From the NCBI GenBank assembly GCA_907163375.1, contig CAJQUW010006815.1, positions 62,001-126,000 of the forward strand: a DNA stretch of 64,000 nt, written 5' to 3'. The notes under the pieces are model-generated. The model worked only from the letters and a program-made list of their open reading frames with translations. It was not told the DNA's origin and did no database searches. The DNA is from Prostheceraeus crozeri. Taxonomy: Eukaryota; Platyhelminthes; Polycladida; Euryleptidae. Below are positions 53,026 to 64,000 of the stretch, piece by piece; positions within the stretch are counted from its first letter, which is position 1, and each line of letters opens with the position of its first letter. The position numbers and the translations under genes were made by a program.

Positions 53026-53860
53026 TGCCAAGTTTGGTAATAATCTAACGTGTGTATGTAATTTTGTGGTATGATATTGCATGATACAACAGAAAAAATA
53101 AATATGAACTATCAGAAAATTTGATATAAAATTGGCTTAAGCAAATAAAAACAAACAACATATAGGCCTACCAATATGTATGTTATACGATGCACATTGT
53201 CAACATCTTTGACATCGACAGACATGCGATGATCGATTCCAGTTGGCCCTAAAATACCCTCTGTTTATTATTTGCAATACATATCCATATTGTAGTTTGA
53301 GCCTGGTGAATAGCTCGAAGAGTGTTGTTGACATGGCTGTGCCCTATTAATAGGCAATTCCTCAGTGTAATATTCGAATTCTCACTGAAATTGTTAATGG
53401 TCAAAAATTCTACAGAGGGAGTTGAGTGTCCATCAACACCCCATCAGTCTTCATCTGAATACTTTTCTTCGAAATTGATAGTACTGCATTAAATTGCTGT
53501 ATTACCGCTCTCATCTTTAACAATTTTTTTCAGAGAAGCTGCTGAACGAATTGTCTTGAGATTAATCATACAATATCAGTAAATTATGCTTTACATCATG
53601 TGCCATTTCCAAGGCTTTTTGTCGCATTGCACACCGCATAGCCGACAAAACAGCGATTTCGCCCTATTGCCGTAATGCTTTTTTGCCACGATAAGGACCG
53701 TACTAAAATGGGTTCAAATTTAGGCATCTATTTCTCATCTAGCCCTTTTAAGCAATTAAATATCTTTGAAAGTGACATGTGCACATTTATGCAGTTTTGA
53801 AGAAATTACAACGGAATTGACTGATCATTTTCCATCTTTATCGGTACTCTGACAATAAAA
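53026..53860. other. Spacer between two LINEs
   Basis: No gene seen. The last part (about 53,750-53,830: CATTTATGCAGTTTTGAAGA, then ACAACGGAATTGACTGATCA) is a fragment of dispersed repeat family A. Confidence 0.4.
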
Positions 53861-54110
53861 TCTTAGAGTGGAAAGCTTGTCAAGTATGCTGATGACCTCA
53901 CGCTTATTGAATCCTGTACGAAACATCAGCCGAATCCAGATCATATGTCAATTGTATCATCGTGGTCGCATGTGAAGAAACTATTTTTGAACTCAAGGAA
54001 GTGCAAACAGATGTTTTTTCGTCGCAAAAAGGATGCTCCCACATTTGCTTACACAGATGTTGAGCTTGCTAGCACAATTTCTATTCTTGGTGTAACATTC
54101 ACAGATGACT
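53860..54110 (+). mobile_element. Second LINE, reverse transcriptase fragment left of the inserted transposon
   Basis: The frame reads VKYADDLTLIESC (RT motif C, YADD), then LNSRKCKQMFF and ISILGVTFTDD, where the transposon interrupts. It is 5'-truncated near 53,860. The frame resumes at 58,211 (DLKWNKHFD) after discounting one 4-bp duplication. Confidence 0.8.
54107..54110. repeat. Target-site duplication GACT, left
   Basis: GACT here and at 58,211-58,214 flank the CAC...GTG ends of the inserted transposon. Confidence 0.8.
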
Positions 54111-57100
54111 CACGGCTCCACGGAACTAACATTCAGAAGAAAAAAATGCGACCCCTTTAGTGAATATATATTCTAGAAGTACTTTACATGTGTAACACGG
54201 CTATATCTGTCACTGAAATCATAACCTAGCTTTTCCATAGATATATCGATTTTGAAAAATGTACTACTTACTACTATTATTAGAAAGTAGTCAATCACAA
54301 TTTTCTTTGATATTATGAAATATTGACATTTATTAGTTGATTATTGAGCTAATAATGCAAAAAGCATGCTAAAAGTAGAGAAACAATACAATTATGCATC
54401 AATTCATGGACAATTTCTGAAAAAATAGACTAATCATTTCTATAGATAAGATTATCAAGTATTGATGTTAAGTTCTATACTCACATCATTCTTACTACTT
54501 TCATATTGATTTATTAATTTGAATAAGCTGCATCAGACATATGCCATTTCTCATTTTTGTAATGATATACACTTAACTTGTTTTATGAAAATTTAGTAAA
54601 ACATTTATCGATAGGCCTACCACCGATTCAAAAATTATTGATCTATAATGCTACGATTGTATGTATGATGTACACACAATTATTTGATTCTTTTATGTTT
54701 ATTAAGCTTCAATGTAAATATTTTGTAATTGATAAGATGCCAAATAGTAGCTTAACTAGCATTAATACTTTTAAATGAATATGTACCTTATAGCTAGGTA
54801 CCGTTACCTACTCTCTATCTTGAATTCTTTTGTTTTATACATGCACATTGAATTGAATTGTTATCAAACGAGTTTCACGATAATTATGTTTTATACCATT
54901 TATGCTCTAGTTACAAGATATCATTCTATCATTAACGCTTTAGCTTCATTATTATCATGAGTGGTAAGATTTCTGGCTTGATACCATCTAAATGATAATA
55001 TCATGATTTCTTATAAATTAAAAACAGTTAATGTATTCCAGCGTCATTGTATTAGTAAAAAGTCAACATCTGAAATTGTGATGATGAATTTATTCTTTTA
55101 AATGACGTCCATTGTTCCTGATCACCGTATCAAGAAGATTCCTATCGTGCTTCGAATGCTTTGGATCCACTTTTCCTGATGACTCCTATAGACATAAGAA
55201 GTCTCGATGCACTGATTCTGATGCCTGTTCACTAAAATATCCCAAGGGCAAGTTATGATATTTGTAATGCACAACATGATTGAAAACTACATGAGCTGCA
55301 GTTGTTACACTGATTTTCAGACGCATGTGTGAGTTTTCAAAATCTCGAATTCTTTCCTCGAAATTGCCATAGAGCGTTAAAGAGCCGAAGCATGAAATGC
55401 AAACTTCGTTGAACTTCTTCAGGCAAAATACAAACGGTATTGCGTCATACTCTTCACCGTGTTCCAGAAGGGACTGCAACTAGTCCAATTGTTTCAAGAG
55501 ACGTCGACACATGTTGTCATTAAACTCGCCCGAATGCAGTTGTGGGCGTGTGATTCCCACTATTTCATAGAACTCCATAGAAATGGAATTCGACTTAGAG
55601 GAGAATTTTTCCAACTCACTGAACAATTTGTTCGTCAAACGAAGAATATGTATCTCTGGGGGAGGTACGTGATTAATAAAAATGTCAGAATTATTGCCGT
55701 TGATTAGAGGCTCGTGAACACAGTTCTTGAAATCTTTAGCTGTAACCCTTCTTGAAATTTCACGCTGAGAGTTGAAACGAATAGCAGCTTCTCGAACTGA
55801 ACCCAAAGAGCGTACAGGGTGTCTTTTAGAAGATCGGCTGGAGAATTCGGACTTCGGACATTCACACCACAGGCAGGGATGAGATGAACCGTGTGCCTGT
55901 ATTCCGGAAATTATGTTTCCCAATTTCAAATCAGCAGCGAATATTGTGTATCCAATCTCCAATTTCTCAATATTCAGCAGCTCGAGTATTTGCTTTATGT
56001 TCTGATTCGTCTCCTTTACATCAGGAGCAATAGCTGCGATTATGATCTTTTTCACACTTTTGTCAGAAAACTTGACATCTGCGTTTGCGTCATCTTGAAA
56101 TATACTGAGGCAAAATTTCAAAAAACCGCCACCTCCATCGATTCCAAATTTGATAGAAGTTTCATCGATATCAAAACTTCTTTCGTCGCATACCACTTGT
56201 ACAAGTTGTTCAATATCACAACAGCAGATCACACACTTGGTGACAATTTGAGAACCATCCTCAAACTGCAAGTATGAGAAAGAGAAATAGTCACTGAGTT
56301 TCCGGTCTCTTGCTCGCAAATGGACAATAGTGTTTGCCTCGACAGATGACTTTTCTTCAAGACTTTTCGAATAAATGGCATTACTTTTCTCACCATGGTG
56401 TTGTTCGAGGCCCCAAGCTGAAGTTGTAGAGAATTAATGTCAGAGGAAGAAAAACTCGGTAAATCACACTTCTCCAATAAAGATATTGGTAAATCATTAG
56501 ACCCAGGAGTATTCAAAGAGATATTTCGTGTGTTCATTTGGACGCATTTTTCTCGGACAACCTTACTAGCAATGACTTCCTTGGTGCGACTATCAGTAGA
56601 ATTGCACAATTCAATCATGTTCGAGCGTAAAGTGGATACATTTCACTTATGAGAGATTCCACGGCGTATAATTCCTTTACATGCAGTACAGAGTTTGACA
56701 ACAGATTTCTCAAACCGCGGAAAATCACCAGTGTCATTTAGCGAAGATCGGGGACTTCCTTTGTGACGAACATTTACAGTTTTAGCTTTGGCTCTAGCCG
56801 TTTCATAAATACGACAATCACAAATTGGATGAGGAATGGATCGTAGGACACGAACATGTGGTTGAATCAAGCTGAAGTCGAATACCTCTGGTAAGATGTC
56901 GATAGATTTTGCCCCCGTCGAAATGTTGAGTAGATCTGATCGGCACTTCGCACAAATTGCAGATGGACAACAGTCGTCGTTTGGGTCGTAATTTTCAATG
57001 AAATATGCTCGTATTCGATCAACAACTATCTGTGTGATATTGTAGTTGCCCTTGTCCATGCACACAATGTGTCATTATTATGTAGATTCTGCATTGTTAC

Positions 57101-58210
57101 ATAGCAAAATCTACATAAAAATGATATTGTCCTAAGCTGTATTTCTATGGAAAAATATTGATATGATAAGTTTTGGGGAAACTATCATGGAAAAGCTTAG
57201 GACAATACAGACTTTCCTTCGATTTTCGGAATGATTCAATGCTCGCACATTATGTCCTGCTGCTGTAGCCATGATGTTGATGACAAGATTTCAAAAATAA
57301 ATGATTGCAACTTCTTAAATCAATCGACAAATTCTTTCGTTGTGAAAAACATCATAGAGCTATGAAATTCAATTCAATTCAAACGTCACTAAATAAACCA
57401 TAGACATCTACTGTACAACATTTTCAGTGATGAACATGGTAATGCTGTTGTTACTTTGATTTTCGACAAGTGTACTACCGTAGATATCAAAGATACATTG
57501 CAATGTTTCATTTTGTATGTAGACTAAATCTACATGTATAGCCTACGTTGCAGTTTTTTGATTAAATCAGTTTTAGGCTACTTCATCATACATGTCAAAC
57601 TGATAAATTCTATCTCAACGACTCTTGACTGATTGGCCTATCAGCTTTTACTAATTACTAATTTTTACAAGATAAGTTAAATGTAAAGCCATCATTTTCT
57701 CAATGGCATAGTAGGCCTAAATGTTTCCAGTATCTAACATCGACCTTGTGACGATTATAAATTTACAAATAAGTATTTATAGAGCTTATTTCATAGTCTT
57801 ACGCGCGTCTGTGCGCGCTACGCTAACCTTCAGCAGTCACGAAATAAAGAATCAATAGCCTACTTGATAATCTTATCTATAGAAATGATTAGTCTATTTT
57901 TTCAGAAATTGTCCATGAGTTGATGCACAATTGTATTGTTTCTCTACTTTTAGCATGCTTTTTGCATTATTAGCTCAATAATCAACTAATAAATGTCAAT
58001 ATTTCATAATATCAAAGAAAATTGTGATTGACTACTTTCTAATTATAGTAGTAAGTGTTCATTTTCCAAGATCGATGTATCTATGGAAAAGCTAGGTTAT
58101 GATTTCAGTGACAGATATAGCCGTGTTACACATGTAAAGTACTTCTAGAATATATATTCACTAAAGGGGTCGCATTTTTTTCTTCTGAATGTTAGTTCCG
58201 TGGAGGCGTG
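54111..58210 (-). mobile_element. 4,100-bp DNA transposon with about 350-bp inverted repeats, CAC ends and 4-bp duplication
   Basis: The inverted repeats span about 54,111-54,460 and 57,862-58,210, beginning CACGGCTCCACGGAAC and CACGCCTCCACGGAAC, and including TAAAGTACTTCTAGAATATA-type blocks. The GACT duplication is in the LINE frame. CAC termini with a 4-bp duplication are characteristic of the Chapaev branch of CMC transposons, and CAC ends are shared with Transib/RAG. That placement is inference. It carries a decayed transposase on the minus strand. The outer sequence 54,460-55,180 and 57,070-57,860 is non-coding. Confidence 0.75.
55186..57065 (-). pseudogene. Decayed transposase of the 4.1-kb element
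   Basis: Protein-like segments on the minus strand, in order: an N-terminal zinc-binding part (57,065-56,643: CCPSAICAKCRSDL, HPICDCRIYETARAKAK, LCTACKG), a middle part (56,618-56,229), a core (56,319-55,480: KFGIDGGGGFLKFCLSIF, IFAADLKLGNIISGIQAHGS, HPCLWCECPK, PPPEIHILRLTNKLF, HSGEFNDNMCRRLLK), and a C-terminal part (55,479-55,186: CLKKFNEVCISCFG, GYFSEQASESVH). The conserved Asp residues and the SEQxSE glutamate suggest a DDE enzyme. I count two in-frame stops (near 56,643 and 55,480) and one frameshift (about 56,250-56,300). I have seen this block pattern in animal transposons but cannot fix the superfamily. Confidence 0.65.
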
Positions 58211-58830
58211 GACTTAAAGTGGAACAAGCATTTTGATAACATTTTACTGTCTGCAACTCGTCGTTTGTATGTGATACGCACTCTAAAACCATATGTTTCC
58301 AAAGAAAAGTTGCTAGAAGTATTCCACAGTTGCATCGTCTCACTTTTGATGTATGCAACTCCTTTGTTTTGTGATATGTCAACTGAAATATGTCACAGAA
58401 TCAAGAAATTTCGAAAACGCGCCCATCGTTTAATTTGTAGCCAAGAGTGTAAATGCTCAATCATCCCTGATTTCGATAACATGCATAAAAGTTTGTCGTG
58501 TAAATTTCTTGCAAAGTGTAGATCTCCAGATCATCCTTTACATGAACATGTGCCTCCAAAAATGCCTTGTACTGGACATTTTTGTTTACCTCATTTTTCA
58601 ACGTTTAGACGTCAGAATTCATTTTTTATCTGGTGTTGCATGATTGATAACGCTGCTGAAATCTGACTTCTCCATTATTGTTGTATATATTTGTCAAAGC
58701 CTGCATGTTACAGAAAGTGATCATTTTATATGTAAGTTCGTGCTGATTTGCTATTTCTGTGTTTGTATATTTGATTTCTATTTACTTTCAATAAACGCAT
58801 TACTTACTTACTTTACTTATGGTAGCATAG
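58211..58830 (+). mobile_element. Second LINE, C-terminal part and 3' tail
   Basis: Continues the RT frame: WNKHFDNILLSATRRLYVIR, KLLEVFHSCIVSLLMYATPL, RIKKFRKRAHRLICS, with the stop at about 58,666. A short 3' UTR ends in AATAAACGCATTACTTACTTACTTTAC, a tandem TTAC tail like that of CR1-type LINEs. Confidence 0.75.
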
Positions 58831-58854
58831 TAGAAGGAATAGTTATTTACACAA

Positions 58855-58980
58855 CAAGTGCAAAGTATCCAGCTTAATTGCATTTTTTGAGATCAACAAA
58901 CTATGCCCTCGCCCTTCGGGCTCGTGCATAGACATGTTGATCTCAAAAAATGCAATTAAGCTGGATATCTTTGCACGAGT
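58855..58980. mobile_element. Palindromic MITE (fold-back element)
   Basis: Arms TATCCAGCTTAATTGCATTT and GATCAACA... repeat in inverse order around a centre with GCCC-TTC-GGGC. The total stem is about 55 bp per arm with few mismatches. No coding capacity. It sits between the second LINE and the 1.65-kb element. Confidence 0.65.
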
Positions 58981-58985
58981 TCTGT

Positions 58986-60648
58986 AAGTAACTTTATATT
59001 TCACAGTGCTATAATCTCTATGATTATTGCTTCCATAATATAGTTTATGCTTTCCAAAATGTGCACAAATTTCAAAGAGTGCAATAAACAGTCTTTATTG
59101 CACTCCTTCATTGAAATACATTAGCACATAGAAAGTTTTCTCGACTTCTGTAACACCTAAATCTTGTAAAATTTTGATATCTTGTATGAATGGATATTGC
59201 ATACTCGTGCATACTCAATTCACACAAGTGGAAGAGGAAGGAATCGAGAAATGAGAGAGAAATGAAGATGAATTTATATCAGGTTGCATTAAATGAATGA
59301 TGTTTTTGTTTAGGTCATCCCAAAAAATTATTTTCATGTATATTACGGTACACCTGCGTATTCTGCTCATCTTCCCATGTTCCATTTTTCGATATGACTA
59401 ATTAAATGGGCGCAAATATTGTCTCTTTGCAGTGACTTAAATGCTTCATTTTAGGCGGTTCTATTGAGAATATTTTTTCCAAACTTGCTCCATGCCCTTT
59501 AGAAATATAAAACTCACAATGTCATGTACGTTAGTGTTTTCAATGTTTCCATTTTACACTGGTTATTAGCCATAGAAAAAATACAGCATAATTTTATGGC
59601 TTTTTTGAAAAATTGTCACACCCATGTCAATGGGCGAATCACTGAAATTCAACAATACACTTTTGTATGATGCCCTCAATTCTAATATATCCTAGTTTGA
59701 GTGTCGTAGACTGCAAACTCTGTTGGCGACAGTTGAAAAAGGGCCAAAATCCATGTTTTATCTTTGAAGAGCTGCAGTGAAAATCCCATGTTGAAATTGA
59801 TATGAACGGATCGACAGTTTTTTCATTTTTCCCTTAAATTGACTGTCAGAAAATGTTAGACCCACATATTCCTTCATAAGCGTGAATAACTGTGCACAAT
59901 TTGGCGTGATTTTGACCCTCAAAAATCTTTCTTCGCCTCTGCTCGAATTGGTATTGAGATGAAGCGTTAGATCTTCTGATGAGGTCGAGACATTCACTAA
60001 AGCTTTGTATTCCAAGTTTAAGAATTAGAAATTTCTCAAAACTCTTGTCTGCAGGCTCGTCGAAAGGAAAAGTCATTGTTTTTTTCAATAGATGCTTTCT
60101 CAGAGTTGTAGGTGAATTTGAGAAAACTGTACGATGAAAACATGTTAAATTTGCTGAATTTTCAATTGTCATGTGTCCCATGATGATGACGTAAACACTG
60201 TCGCCTACAGACGCTCCCAAACGTAGATTTGGCCGATTTTCAAGGCGAGATTGCGACCAAACTGTTGACATTTCAATATCCAGTATAGAACATACAGGAA
60301 AGCTACCTAGTATCCATCGATGCTCAAAAAATCAGTCACCATTGATTGACGCTGCGACCTGTAGCCTGAACCAACCGATTGGCTTGACTGTTTGTTGATG
60401 ACTAGTTGTTGATGAGATAAATCTGCATGTACAATGGACAGAGAAGCAGGCTATCTGATTTCAAAATTGCTTTGGTTTGATTTTCACATCATGTGAAGGA
60501 TCATGATTATAGATTCTGGTAGTTCTGTGAAATATAAAGACTGTTTATTGCACTCTTTGAAATTTATGCACACTTTGGAAAGCATAAACTATATTATGGA
60601 GGCAATAATCATAGAGATTATAGCACTGTGAAATATAAATGACATTAT
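58986..60648. mobile_element. Non-autonomous DNA element, about 1.65 kb, with about 110-bp inverted repeats
   Basis: The left end (about 58,990-59,100) and right end (about 60,535-60,645) are inverted copies sharing TTATATTTCACAGTGC, TATAATCTCTATGATTATTG and AGAGTGCAATAAACAGTC. The interior holds two overlapping minus-strand frames (60,271-59,846, starting MSTVWSQSRLENRPNLRLG; 60,015-59,758) that do not match any family I know and may be captured or decayed coding sequence. The target duplication is not clear. Confidence 0.55.
59758..60271 (-). pseudogene. Unidentified reading frames inside the 1.65-kb element
   Basis: The first frame (141 aa) contains GDSVYVIIMGHMTI and LRKHLLKKTMTFPFDEPADK, and the second (85 aa) LHLNTNSSRGEERFLRVKIT. 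They overlap between 59,846 and 60,015 in different frames, suggesting one decayed coding region or a spliced one. No domain recognised. Confidence 0.3.
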
Positions 60649-60654
60649 TTTACA

Positions 60655-61300
60655 GATCGTCCGTGTCATGACAGCCATGGAGAGGTAATGTTTGTTAAAT
60701 TAGCAACTCGATGACCTGCTAATTGCTTTCGTGCTCAACCTAAAGAGAATCTTCTGAAGCAAGATCATATCATAAGCAACCTGCCACTGGTAGAGGAAAA
60801 TCACATAATCAAAGACAATGATTTCAATTAACTTTGAAAGATGTTTATGGGTCCACATCATTATGCAGATTCATGAAATGAGACATGAATTTAGTGAATC
60901 ATGAAATCATGCCGGTGAAAATTGAATTACAAAACTTGAAATCTCAGCCAAGAAATCACGGATAATATCGCAACTCTTTCATGAAGACTTCCATTATAAT
61001 ACGGAGCATGAAATTCCCTTGATGATCAGCTTGATTTCCGCTCAGTTAGGATGATTACTAGAAAATATTCATTCCTTTTTGATATCCAACTTGCTTTATA
61101 CTACTTACAACGAGGAGTCATCTCGATAGTATAAAAATTTGCAAAATTTTGACTTTTTTGAAACTGCTCAAATAATTTTTTGAACCACGGGAACGTAATC
61201 TCCGCAAAAAATTAAATTTTTTCATATAAAATGTTCAGTGTATACATATACTTGCTGGAGTCGACACTCTACCTATATATCCCTACTCTATGCGTAAAAC
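60655..61300 (-). repeat. Dispersed repeat family A, copy 3 (inverted relative to copy 2)
   Basis: Matches the interior of 22,985-23,885 in reverse: ATAATACGGAGCATGAAATT, TGATCAGCTTGATTTCCGCT, CTGCTCAAATAATTTTTTGA, ending GTCGACACTCTACCTATATA and CCCTACTCTATGCG. Clear homology over about 500 bp; non-coding. Confidence 0.65.
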
Positions 61301-61529
61301 ATTACTTTACTTCCTGAAGTCAAAAATTATTTTCCTCCACCAAAATCATACTTCATGTAATGACGTGGATATTGTTTAGGTGCCTACCCTATTGTTATGA
61401 TATACCGTATTTAAAAAAGAGATGGAGATAGGAGAGAAGTTGGAGGGAGAGCGACTACAAATTGGATGAAGCTGACTTGGATACAGTTATCCACTTTATT
61501 TTTCATTCCGCCACTGCTAGTAAGTATAT

Positions 61530-61945
61530 ATCATGAGTAGAGTAGCAACTCAGCATTTATTAAATCCCCAATGGGTATACAGCTTCGGTTTTATTAAATG
61601 AACTCGAGGTGGACATACGATATTGTTACCAAAAATGTGAGATATGCAAATTTTTGTAGTTTTGACGACATTACCATGGAATAGACTGATCATGATGGCA
61701 ATGCAGCAGGAATGATACTGTTTTACAGATACTCCGGGTCATGACAGCCTGGGAGATGATGTTTGTTAACTAGGAAATTAGTAATAGGCTGCTATTACTT
61801 TCAAGCACTGTCTTTAATTGCGTTATTTATTGCTCTAGAGCAAAATAACACAATCAAAGACAATGATTTCAATTAACTTTAAAATATATAAATGGGTCCA
61901 CATCAATATTCAGATTCAAGAAATGAAACATAAATTTAGTTAGGT
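61530..61945 (+). repeat. Dispersed repeat family A, copy 4
   Basis: Begins GTAGAGTAGCAACTCAGC and TTTATTAAATCCCCAATGGG, then AAAAATGTGAGATATGC, and ends with AATGATTTCAATTAACTTTA and AATGGGTCCACATCA. It gives the uninterrupted version of the site where the palindromic MITE landed in copy 1. Confidence 0.6.
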
Positions 61946-64000
61946 CGACAAATTTAGCAGCTGTCCACAATTTTTCCGTCATCACATCGACGCCTCCAAA
62001 TTTTGATTGACACATCAATTCAAGCGAAACTGCACATGTAGAATGTTTAACTGATCTTAATTCATAATCAAAAGTCCCTTAATTAATGCTCATTGATTTT
62101 GTACAATTTTTCTTGGAAAATGCCATATTTTCTGTAAAAAAGTGACCACAATTCGTCATCACATCGACGGCTGCTAATTGTGATCACCTAACCAGAAGAA
62201 ATGCTCAATCGATCTAATATTTCCATGATAAATAGCCTCCCCTAAGACTTCCATAATGGCATAATTGTATTTGTCATTCGACCCTTCGACTTTTTCAACT
62301 TTTGCTCTGTGCTTCGAAAATAGCACAAACCGTCATCATATCAACGCCGTCGAAATGATGATTTTCAGCGTCGATGTGATGATGGAAACTTAACTTCACC
62401 CTTTAATCTAAATTACTTGACATAATATCCTTGGACGATACTTGATGTACCAACGACACAAATATCTCATGTGTGTACCGACTGGAAAAGTAAGGCGCCG
62501 ATTGCCCTGTTATACACACAACATAATTTATAATAATTCCAACACCCTGCGAATATCTTTTTCATGCTGTACTCAAATGCCATAGACCTAACGTTGGATT
62601 TTCTCAATCAGTTTAGCAGCATTTTGATGCTGTGGATTAAATGTCATTGGTCTGGTGATTGTCATTTAAGGATCACGATGACGTGGTGGCAAAATAGTAG
62701 AGTAGGCTATGGCAATATGAAGCATGGCGATAAGCTTGAGCTTGAGCATTGCACATTATGGCTACATTATGAAAAGCATTTGTGTATATGTTAGGCCTAT
62801 ATGTACACGCACATGTCTTGGTGTATGGTTTTGGAGAGGCCTAGACCTTTCATGGAAGCAGATGTCTCATCAAGCATACTTCAATTCAAGTCTTTATTGA
62901 TTACCTATCACATTATTTGAGAAAATGTCAACAATTTTGTTGTCGGCAGAGCTTTGATGAATTTTATACGTTGAATGATGTGTAGGCCTGTCACGAGGCC
63001 TACTTATAAAGCAATCACGCTAAAAATAATGCATGGGACACAGGCTACTAAGACAAACCCTGAACAAAACCTGAAATCCAACAATAAAGCAGCCGAAAAT
63101 TGGTCGTAAAAAACCCTAAGTTTATTCGATAAACTAATAACGCAAAACTCATTTTCATTCTAAATTAATTGTCGCGTAAACCGCATGATAAGAGGATATT
63201 CGAAGTCGATGTAGCTTAAATGTATCCCACCTATATTTTAGTCATAGCACTTATTCATGCATGCTCATCCTAAAATAAGGCTTAAAACATGCATAAACCC
63301 ATAACTTTAAAACTCAAACTTCAAAAATATAACTGTCAAAAGAATCTCCGGTGCGACAACTTCCTTAAATCCTATAAATAGGCCTATGATTAATTGGATA
63401 TGTACTGCAAATTCATTGTCAAGCATGCATGCAAGCATGCCGGCATAAATCTACGTAAGGGATGAGACCAGTGGAGACAGTTGTGTCCCCTCTATTTGAC
63501 ATTCATTTTATTATAGTTGACTATTTCAAGTAAGCCTATTCTAGGCCTACTCCAATTCATGACGCTGTAATGTGAATATAAGAGAATAACCACAAAGTAT
63601 GCAAGTTAATGCATTGATGATGATTTCAGCTATTAACTCTTGCCATAGAATCAGTATATTATGGTAGCTAGAAACATTCTCGAAATTTGAATTTAGAATC
63701 GTGTCTATTGCAGGCTAATTAGGCCTACTTACATTGCACCATAGGTCTAGATTGGAAGCTTTTGAATTCATCGTGAATGTTTCGAGATGTCAAATTGTAA
63801 GTACATGTCCTCAGCACAACCATTGAAGTAGAAAAAATGAATAAAAGCATGCGTATATGGATGGATATCTATTAACTTTCGGTCATCACCGACGCATCAG
63901 CGTTATCACATCGACGCTCTGATATCAGAAACTCGGATATAGATCTCCTAATAGTAATTAGATTGTGGTTTAGCACACATCATGTATCTTACAAGAACCA
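61946..64000. other. Non-coding right edge
   Basis: No gene recognised. CGTCATCACATCGACG-like motifs occur at 61,977, 62,154 and 62,331 (177 bp apart), and there is an inverted pair around 62,331-62,388. AGGCCTA-type short motifs are frequent. The 76-aa frame at 62,564-62,794 looks like chance. Confidence 0.4.

Overview
This window is animal genomic DNA. It has spliced genes with GT-AG introns, several LINE families, and piggyBac, hAT and other cut-and-paste transposons. The sequence alone points to an AT-rich invertebrate, probably marine, but not to a species.

Layout. Positions 1-16,168 (minus strand) hold the 5' part of a gene for a sperm-tail PG-rich (SHIPPO-type) ciliary protein: exon 1 at 16,122-16,168, exon 2 at 7,574-7,652, exon 3 at 4,696-4,866, and a fourth exon running off the left edge at 1-120. 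Nested in its first intron, on the opposite strand, is an intronless homologue of vitamin K-dependent gamma-carboxylase (7,820-9,397) with its own TATA box. The introns also hold LINE ends and a hAT derivative with a perfect 8-bp target duplication. From about 16.2 to 24.8 kb I see only non-coding sequence with fold-back repeats. A complete piggyBac element (24,830-27,105, TTAA on both sides, 14-bp perfect ends, intact 575-aa transposase) follows.

The core of the window is a nested pair. A nearly full-length LINE of the CR1/Jockey group (minus strand, about 28.5-53.0 kb) is split by a Polinton/Maverick element of 20,461 bp (30,930-51,390). The Polinton has terminal inverted repeats of roughly 0.75-1 kb and a perfect 6-bp target duplication (GTCACC) lying in the GDFN codons of the LINE endonuclease. 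It carries a protein-primed type-B DNA polymerase, a retroviral-type integrase fused to a phospholipase A2 domain, an adenovirus-type protease, major and minor capsid proteins, a putative fibre, two packaging-type ATPases, small membrane-active proteins, a zinc-finger protein and several genes I cannot name. Genes diverge from about 39.5 kb: mainly capsid and integrase genes leftward, replication and packaging genes rightward. It looks young, with near-identical ends, but not wholly intact (about three to five breaks).

The most unusual signal is a set of about 13 short GC-rich double hairpins (stem, 3-nt loop, stem) scattered through the very AT-rich Polinton. Several lie in frame inside its genes, giving SRASP-type peptides in unrelated proteins. 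They resemble in style the palindromic elements of Rickettsia or the GC clusters of yeast mitochondria.

To the right, a second LINE (about 53.86-58.83 kb, plus strand) is split by a 4,100-bp DNA transposon (54,111-58,210) with about 350-bp inverted ends starting CAC, a 4-bp GACT duplication and a decayed transposase. Further fold-back elements and a dispersed repeat family fill 58.8-62 kb. The last 2 kb show nothing I can identify.
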